From positions 3,046,157 through 3,098,915 of the forward strand of contig FN649752.1 of NCBI GenBank assembly GCA_000310025.1: 52,759 nt of DNA. Reading direction: 5' to 3'. This document shows, in pieces, positions 45,801-52,759 of this stretch (position 1 is its first letter; every line of letters starts with the position of its first letter). Origin of the DNA: Ectocarpus siliculosus (Eukaryota > Sar > Phaeophyceae > Ectocarpales > Ectocarpaceae). A program made the position numbers and the translations under genes. Under the pieces are notes generated by a model, which was not told where the DNA came from, did not search any database, and was given only the letters and a program-made list of their open reading frames with translations.

Positions 45801-48800
45801 TACGATCATCCCCTTTGCGCGGAGTGAGGGTTCTCGACCCCGCACAACATGATCTACTCGACCACCGTTATAGTTACCGAAAGAAGAAAAAACAGAGGCA
45901 GAAAAAATAAGCGGTAACCTGTTGCCGAGCTCACGAAGTGATCGCCTTGTTTTACAACGTCGTTGCCAAGCGACGAAAACCCAACCCCGATGGCAAACAC
46001 CGAGGAGGGGGGGGTGTACTCATACTCATAGTCGTGCATGCCTTAGTCGTCAGACCATTGACCTCGCATCCCTACAAAGCCGGGAACGAGCACGCCGGGT
46101 TCTCACCGGACCAGGCTCTCACATCACCAAGCGCGAAGCGCCGTGAGGTATTCGGCCGCATGAAGGGTGCGCTGCATCCTGCTAAGGGTGTTCGGCATCG
46201 TGTGCCTTCTTCCTTGGGTACGGATGACAGCTGGGTATGACTTAATTCATTTTCTGGTGCTTTCACTTCCAGAGACAGTTGTATGCACTGTGTAACTGCC
46301 TCGAGGATGCTTGACCATTTTGGTCGAGGACGGGGGGGGGGAAGATTAGATCGAATTGAAAAGGAAGATGCAGGATAAGTTTAAGTTATTTGCTCCAGAG
46401 GACTACACCACTGACTTTCTTTCCACTTGGAGGTGTCTAATAGGTTGTCGTGTTCACTTTTTCTTCGTGCACCCTCGCCATTCATTTATGGCTTATTTTC
46501 CCTGGTTTGTGATGAATAAAAACATTCTGTATTTTTGAGGGGACGTAGGTCGTCACGCTAACTCTCTATCGTTAGTATACCCTACCAAACATTGACGTCT
46601 ACACCAACCAATTCAATAAAAATGCAACAATTGATAATAATGAAATACTATTGTCGTGTGGATTTTTTATGTCACTCAAGTCCTCAAGTGTTTCGACGTT
46701 GGGGGAGATCCCCTTGATTATTTTTCAAGCGACGTATCGCATGTATATCTTGGACTATTGTCGAAGGAGAGATATGAGTTTATTGTTGTTGTTGTTGTCT
46801 TCACATTCAAAACCGTTCCGTTCTCTCTGCCCAGTACCTTCTTCTGTCTGTATTATACTAGTCTAACACTTGACGGGGTCGATTCCCGTGGTCACAGGCT
46901 AACTTTCCGGGAAAAGGTGTATACGAAAATAAAACGGGCCCGAAGGGTCCGCAAGCCAATAAAAGTCAACGACCGATAGTCTAGGCCACTCCGCTCGTCT
47001 CTACACGCTATGCGAGGTAACCCTAGATGGGAAAAAGAAAGAAAAGAGAAAAAGAAAAGAAAAAGAAAAGAAAGGGAAAAATAAGAAGAAGAAGAAGAAG
47101 AAGAAGAGAGCAGATGGAGAAAAGAGAAAGTGAAGGAGAAAGACCCAGACAGAGAAAGACACACACCTTAGCGACAGACAACAAACAAACAAACAGAGCA
47201 ACGCAAGACAACCCCAAACAACACAACACAAAACGGGCCACCCGAGCCAGCACATGCACGTTATCGCTCGCGGGGGGTTGGTGCAATGGTGCGGTGCCGG
47301 GGGGGGGGGGGATGAGTCAAGCAAGGCGTTCAATTCGGCACGGTGTTTCGCGTCACTCGTCCGCCTCTTCGCGTTTCCTGTCTTTCCTCGCCGTCTCGTC
47401 CGCCTGCTGTACCCCTCCCGCCCCCGTGGTTGTTGCCGTGTTGTTGCCGGGCTTCTTGTTTCGTTTGAGCGCTTGTTGTGGGCTAGCCTCCTCTTCCTTC
47501 TTGTGCCAAGAGGCCATGAATCTCTTAGCTCCTTACAGTACCCCTGTATGCCACGGTACCCCCCGGTCCACCTTCGCTGCTTCCATCCAAGTTTTTTTCA
47601 GGACTCCGAAGAAGCATGGCTCGGCGTCCGTAGATCCGTGCTCTGCTCCGAACATCTTGAGGTCGTCCTTCAGGCACATCTGCCAGTTTTGCTCGGTATC
47701 TCCCCGCCTGGGCCCTCCCCCCTCACCAGCTCGCCAGGCATTTTCCGTTTCGGGAGTCGCCCGTCTGGTTGCCTTGCCAGCGCTCCCGCAAACAGCAGGC
47801 GGCGTTGCCGAAGCGTGGTTTCCACTCTCTGGCACCCTACCCTCTTCAGGGTCTGGGCGTAGGAAGGCTGCCGGTACGTGCCCTTCTTGCGTTGGTAACC
47901 GATAACTCGCAGGAGCAGTCGGCGGTGTATCGTCCGCAACGTCCGGTATTGGTCTTGACGTGGGGCCCATGTCATGCAGCCGTACGGCAGTGCCTCCATC
48001 GCCTCGGCCTGGAGCAGGCGAGTCTTGAGTCGGAACGGTGCTTTCGGCCTGTCGAAGAGCTCCTGGCGTTTTCTCCTGACGCATGCCCACGCTGCTCTGC
48101 TCCGGTAATTGATCTCCCGGGTGAGGTCGCCATGTTTGTTGACGAGGCCATCTAGGTACCGGAACTCGGTCGTCTGGGCGTACCTCTGCCCTGCTGCCTC
48201 AGATGATCAGCGGTGGGGGGGGGGGGGGGGGGGGTGGTTGTTGTGTGCTTCTCCTTTGCGCGCATCAGGAGCGTCTCCGTCCTCTTGTCCGATACCGTCA
48301 GCTCGAACTTCCCGACCACCTCCACGATGACGGTCATCATTCTCGCCAGTCCTTCGGCAGACCTCGATACGACGCCGGCGTCATCGGCATACAGCACCCC
48401 CCATACCGCCCTCCGCACTCGGTCAAGTGGTGTCCTCGCCCCCGCTCCCGTCTCCTCCTCCAGGTACACCAGGTTCTGCAGAATAACATCATCTCGCTGA
48501 ATCGAATGGCAACGACCTCGATGACCGCGGCGAAGAAGATGTTGAACAGCAGTGGGGACAGCACACACCCTTGTCGTAGGCCTTGTGTGACCCAGAACCA
48601 GGCCGATAGTTCTCCGTCGTCCATGCGCACCCGGGCCCGCATTACGTCGTGGAATTGGCGGATGACGGCGATCATCTCCTCAGGAATCCCGGCCATGGCT
48701 AGGACCTTCCACAGCAGCTCTCGGTCCACCGAATCATACGCCTTCTTCAGGTCGACGAAGCACATGTAGAGTGGTATTTTTCTTCTCCGCCCCAACTCCT

Positions 48801-51795
48801 GGAGTCGACGCACGACGAACAGATATCGTTGGTGGATCGCCCAGGTCGGAACCCGCATTGTTCCTCCGGGAGGATGTTGTTGGTTTCGCAGAAGGCGCTT
48901 AGGCGGTTGGTGATGATCTTGATGGGGGCCTTGCCTACGCGAGATAGGAGCGAGATCCCCCTGAAGTTGTTGCAGTTGGACCGGCCACCCTTCTTGTACA
49001 ACACCTTGATGGTTGCATCCTTCCACTCTTGGGGGATCTCTCCTCCGTTCCACACCTCAACGAGGATGGCACGGAGGTGCTCCAGGACGATGGGTTCCTC
49101 GTCGTCGTCGTCGATCTTCAGCAACTCGGCAGGGAGGGAGTCAGTCATTGCCGGGTGTCTTCCAGTTCTGCAGTCCTTCCGTTGCCCGTTCCACTTCCTC
49201 GAGGTCTGGCACCGCTCCCAACCTACAATATAATCAATGCGGACCCTGTGTGCGTGTGTTTCGAGCGGGAAAAAATATTGAAAGGAAAATAATAGAACCC
49301 CCTCGTCTTGCTTGCGAAGAGCGATCTATCCGTTCTCGCGGCTCTTACCCGGGTTTTGTTGGTGTTGGTCTTGGACTTACATTTCCGACGGGATCGACAG
49401 TTTATAAGTCACGATCGAAAAAACATTTAACAAAATATTGGCACGTGTTCGTGCGCGTCAGCAGCAACAGGGTGGTATTTCTCTTGCTTCCGAAATCCCG
49501 AAGGAACGAAGCAAACGGAACGGGGAACACCCTTCCTTGAGATAATCGCCGCATCACTACCGCTCTGGTTGATAAGCTTCTAGCGGTACTACTGTAACGC
49601 GGCGGACTGAGCTGCTCTGGAGACTTGAGACTTACCGCAGGTGCTCGCTGAGAAGCAAGACAACGTGCTCATTTTGGATGCTGCACCCACGTGGAAAACC
49701 TTGAGTGCTGTTACAAACGCAACTCGGTGTGACCCTCAAAGATCCCGACATCTATGCTTAACTAGGTTTTGCTTTAACCCGCTACCGAGGGCAGGCAGTT
49801 TTTTTCCGTTGGTATGTACTTTGGTCAAGAGGAGCTTAGGGTCCAGAAAGGCCGTTGGCGGGGCGGTGGCACAAGCGACCTGCCGCCGGCTCATGCCAGC
49901 GAAACTGGCATGTGGTTGAACAGAAGAGCCGTGTATCCATCCTCGTCTCCCGGCGAGTTTCAACGTTCTCGTAACAGATCTTCCCACACTTGGAACACTT
50001 CGAACGTGTCGGCATGGATCATGGATCCTACGTTTCCAATGTACATGTACCTGCCATCCATAGAAAGTTATACACCGTAAATACATAAGTATATGTATAC
50101 TAGTACATATCTTCGTTGTTCCAATTTTTCGGGTTTCCGAAGATCTCCATTTTGATTTCGTGGCTATGAAATCAGCTGCCGGAAAGACTTTATTCTTCGT
50201 ATTATTCCCAATTCCAAAGATGATTGAGAAAATAATAACCCAAAACAAACATCGAAGGCCGAAACTTGCCTATCCGTCACATAATACCAATCACTCATCG
50301 AATCTCCGAAGAAGCCAAGAAGAAAATGCCTGTTCCCCCGCAATGTACCAACTATAATCTCCGTAGATCCATGCCCCACATTCAACCATCATATGATACG
50401 AGTATGTCTGACATGCGAAACGGTTGCATCCATACATGAAAATCTGGAATATCATGCAGCGATCTTCAAATACATAATGCACAGTCTACATGTATGCATA
50501 CCTGTAGGATGTAGGACATTCAACAACTGACTGCTGTGGTGCACCTACATACGCCCATCCGTAGGCATTTATTCAGTGGCACATTGACGGCAGGCGGTTA
50601 CTTAGTCTGTCCTTGAGAAGGGTTCAAGTATCGTCCTAATGGACTAAATACTTGTTGACGCATACATGCATGGCCCTGCACTTACTTATTGCATAGACAG
50701 GTACACAACAATCCGATGGGTTGTACAGTATGCATCACACTTTGGAGGAGCTGGTACATCACTTTCGAAAAATGTCTCAATAAGTGACTGGCCATGCAAG
50801 CAATTGATACAGTAGGTGCATATCGATGCCTACTTAGAGGCAGACATAAGCGGCCACGTGGAGTAGAACCTTGCCTGATGCCGGTCGGCTATGGTCTCAG
50901 CATCTTATCCCTTGTTGCCCAGGTTGCGATTTATTTCTGTCTCGCACCCTACCAACAAATAACTTCGGCACCTTTACAGTAGATGAACGCGCCTTTCTCG
51001 AGAGGTTTTGGTAGTATAGGCGGTACGCTTTGCGTTCAGTTTTTTTCTCTCGTCACGCGTACACTGGCGTGTGTCTCTTGTTGTCAGGGCTGCTCGTCAG
51101 AGGCGCTCGTCGGGGCAGCGCGCAACGGCCATCTCGCCGTCGTCAAGCGTCTGCGAGAGCTCCGTCCGGAGCAGCTCGCGTGCCACGGCCTCAAGGCGCG
51201 TGCGGTCGCCGCGGCCGCCGGGCACGGGGCGGTGTCCCGATGGCTCGACGAGGACGATCCCGACCTGCTTCGCGCTCTGCAAGAGGCGGTGGTGTCGTCA
51301 GAGTCCAGCATCGGTAGTGGCGGCGGAATCAGCAGCAGCAGCAGCGAAAGCAGCAGCAGCGGAGGCAGCAATGGTGATGATGGTGATGATAGCAGCAGCA
51401 GTGTACAGCAGGCCGACGGTTTTGAAGAGGAAGAAGACGGAAGTTTATCGGAGGAAAAGAGGACGAGCACAATAGCGCGACCGGACGAGTCGGAGTTCAG
51501 CAGCGGCGGCGATGATGATAGCAGCAGCACCAGCAGCAATTATCAGCAGGCGGAGTGCGACGACGAAGACGACGATGACGACAGCAGTTTCTTCAGCGCT
51601 TGCAGCACGAGCGAGGATCCCGATGACGTCGGCAGCTGCTGTAGCAGAGACTCCAAAGACGGTGTTGTTACGTGTGGGGTTGCCAGCGGCGACGACGGTG
51701 ACGAGGGAGGTTGGGCCAACAACTGCTTGGCTCCGGCGGACTCCGCGCATAGCAGCCGCCATCTTGGCCCGCAGGGTTTCGACGGGCGCGGATGA
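39801..51795 (+). CDS. Ankyrin-repeat protein with acidic Ser-rich tail
   Basis: Exons 39801-40300, 41213-41372, 41579-41755, 42233-42316, 43236-43400, 43729-43926 and 51088-51795 join in frame to 663 residues; only the first junction is phase 2. The start is the ATG at 39801. Short ankyrin repeats carry the AA-x2-GHL-x-VV-x-WL signature: DWAAAQGHLKVVRWLLDN (across exons 1-2), DGAAGGGHLDVVRWLAGN, EMAASNGHLDVIQWLDD (across exons 3-4), GLAASRGHLDVCEWL, DRAAEAGHLGTVEYLLHH, and GAARNGHLAVVKRL in the last exon. Repeats continuing smoothly across junctions support the model. Exon 1 also has a poly-Ser tract from a GCA/AGC run. The tail from about residue 500 is rich in Ser, Asp, Glu and Gly and is probably disordered. 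Ankyrin solenoids bind proteins; the partner is unknown. The last intron is about 7.2 kb and full of mobile elements. Confidence 0.85.
42852..42923 (+). repeat. tRNA-like sequence in an ankyrin-gene intron
   Basis: It has an A-box-like TGGTCTAGTTGG and a B-box-like GGGTTCGAATC at tRNA spacing, but the acceptor and T stems are mismatched. It is a SINE head or tRNA relic in the intron between 42316 and 43236. Confidence 0.4.
44405..44906. mobile_element. hAT-type MITE, 502 bp
   Basis: Inverted ends are CAGGGATGCGGGTTCGGCGG on the left and, in reverse complement, CAGGGATGCGGGTTACGGCG on the right. An exact 8-bp target duplication CTTTTTTT flanks the element (44397-44404 and 44907-44914). CAGGG-type ends with an 8-bp duplication are typical of hAT transposons. 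No transposase is present. Inside is a three-fold short tandem repeat (CGGTGTTTAACACC-CAT) at 44731-44785. It lies in the large ankyrin-gene intron. Confidence 0.85.
45467..46007 (+). repeat. Repeat family R1, copy 3 (full length)
   Basis: A full-length copy from the G-run before TGTACTCATACTCATAGTCG to GATGGCAAACACCGAGGAGGGG. It is very close in sequence to copy 1. It lies in the ankyrin-gene intron. Confidence 0.85.
46008..46320 (+). repeat. Repeat family R1, copy 4 (3' truncated)
   Basis: It begins directly at the G-run ending copy 3, so the two are head to tail. Similarity stops abruptly at GACCATTTT (46320), where the other copies continue with AACACAACG. Confidence 0.85.
47530..49240 (-). 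pseudogene. Degenerate LINE reverse transcriptase
   Basis: Minus-strand fragments in coding order carry: EEVERATEGLQNWKTPG (about 49220-49150), WKDATIKVLYKKGG with NFRGISLLS and EEQCGFRPGRSTND (49148-48810), FVDLKKAYDSVDRELLWK and TQGLRQGCVLSPLLFNIFF (48770-48510), the catalytic GVLYADDAGV (about 48400-48370), and a C-terminal FRLKTRL..EAMEALPYGCMTWAP with RRLLFAGALARQ (48090-47670). These are non-LTR retrotransposon RT blocks. They lie in at least three frames, with a G-run (48213-48233) and stops between, so the copy is dead. It is antisense within the ankyrin-gene intron. Long plus-strand frames over it are shadows. Confidence 0.88.
49241..51087. other. Distal part of the large ankyrin-gene intron
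   Basis: No exon or known element is recognised. It is moderately AT-rich from 50000 to 50500. It ends in the acceptor TCTCTTGTTGTCAG before the last ankyrin exon. Confidence 0.45.
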
Positions 51796-52759
51796 CAGAC
51801 AGGCTGCTGACGCCGTCACTGCCGCGGCGACGAGGAACCACAATTGTACCGTAGCGCCATCGTCCGTGCCGAAGCCACTAAACCGTGCTACGTCTACGTT
51901 TGTTTTCCTGTGCGGGGCGGTTACTCCGAGGAGGAGAGGGAGGAGGACGAGGAAGAAGAGGGATGCGAGCGCGTGAAAAAGCAAGCAGAAAAGAACCGGC
52001 GCACGACCGGCGAATTACGGTTTCAGCGTCACCCACCCGTGTTTTTTGGAGAGAACTGGTGGGATGCGGGCGCCAACGGCCTTGATGGAGGTGTTTTGCG
52101 CCAACGCACAGACGACGACGGTGGCAGCGGCGGTGACGACGCGTGAGGGTTGAGGGTTGACCACGTTGACGGTATGTTTTACCAGCCCCTTGCCTGGCCG
52201 ACCAAAGCGACAACTTGATGGACCCCGGGACCTAGTCGCCGGTGGCGCGAAGCGTGATCGTCCTCTTTGCTTGGGGGCGAGCATGGCAGGAATTTGGAGA
52301 GGTACATGTCGTGAATGGCGTGTGAAGGGTCAATTGTGAACAAACACACGCACGTGGGTAGGGTTTGGATAGGGGCGTTTCGAGTACCGAGGGAGAGGAA
52401 TGGTAGGGCTGTCTTGTGGTTACAGCAGTATGCAGGATGGGTGGGGAGGGTGGGTGGGTGGACGCCACGGCCGGCTTGAGGCTCGCTTTCCCTCTGAAGT
52501 TCCTTGAAAGGAGTCCGAACGCAAACGCATGAACCAACGTTTTTTTGTACCGCCGTTGTGTACTCCTGTAGCGCCGGCTATATGCCGCGAGAGTGCTCTG
52601 GCTCGAGTGAACACGCACCACTGAAAGGAATGCCCCCCCCCCAAGCACAATCCAGCATCGCTCCCGTCTCGTCGTTGTAGCGAAGCGATGCGTGGCCCAT
52701 GGACGAACGTCTCGGCCGGCGTTCGCCCCCCCCCCCCGCCCCCTTCCGCCATCACGGCC
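51796..52759. other. Downstream of the ankyrin gene; no gene recognised
   Basis: A plus-strand frame at 51844-52146 is Glu- and Arg-rich (EEEREEDEEEEG) and could be an alternative C-terminal exon of the ankyrin gene or part of its 3' UTR. The minus-strand frames facing it are hydrophobic or low-complexity complements. The rest has no supported feature. Confidence 0.35.

Noticed and set aside
47027-47905. Long plus-strand frames (up to 292 codons)
   Set aside because: They are made of an AAG-rich tract followed by the complement of the LINE reverse transcriptase C-terminus.
51445-51984. Minus-strand frame starting like a signal peptide and rich in hydrophobic residues
   Set aside because: It is the complement of the Asp/Ser repeat region of the ankyrin gene; GAC/GAT and AGC codons read as Val, Ile, Ala and Leu on the other strand.

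Overview
This window is eukaryotic nuclear DNA: genes are split into many short exons with GT-AG introns, no bacterial-type operon is visible, and transposon debris is dense. The best fit is a brown alga, most likely Ectocarpus or a close relative. The main reason is a gene coding an NB-ARC NTPase followed by a tandem array of 42-residue TPR repeats, each on its own phase-0 exon, an architecture known from brown algae. An orthologue of the motile-cilium factor ZMYND10 fits an organism with flagellated spores or gametes. All exon models were made by eye from splice sites, phase and protein similarity.

Layout. (1) 1-416: partial copy of a dispersed repeat. (2) About 938-2743, plus strand: gene with a ZZ-type zinc finger split over two exons. 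(3) 4829-11027, minus strand: ZMYND10 orthologue, eight exons, 493 residues, with no MYND finger visible; its introns hold two related MITEs, two tandem arrays of about 97-100 bp units and one GC-AG splice site. (4) 12514-17711, plus strand: an unrecognised low-complexity and coiled-coil protein, divergent from ZMYND10. (5) 17712-24302: repeat-rich, gene-poor DNA with a 100-N assembly gap. (6) 24303-31939 (possibly to 32368), plus strand: NB-ARC-TPR gene. (7) 32369-39800: repeat-dominated DNA with SINE-like units, an ACCGCC-rich repeat and one candidate minus-strand exon. (8) 39801-51795, plus strand: ankyrin-repeat gene whose last intron (about 7.2 kb) holds a hAT-type MITE, two head-to-tail copies of the dispersed repeat and a decayed antisense LINE. 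(9) 51796-52759: no recognised gene.

The most notable system is the NB-ARC-TPR locus. Twelve TPR exons form six tandem copies of a two-exon unit (A then B, about 743 bp including introns). Every cassette is exactly 126 nt and every junction is phase 0, so cassettes can be gained, lost, swapped or skipped without breaking the frame. Variable residues are recombined among copies, with all four combinations present at several site pairs, as expected from gene conversion or exon shuffling. The N-terminus looks like a four-helix HeLo/MLKL-type bundle, which would make the protein resemble an NLR receptor with a cell-death effector. One extra base in exon 2 breaks the frame in this copy; it is either a true inactivation or a sequence error.
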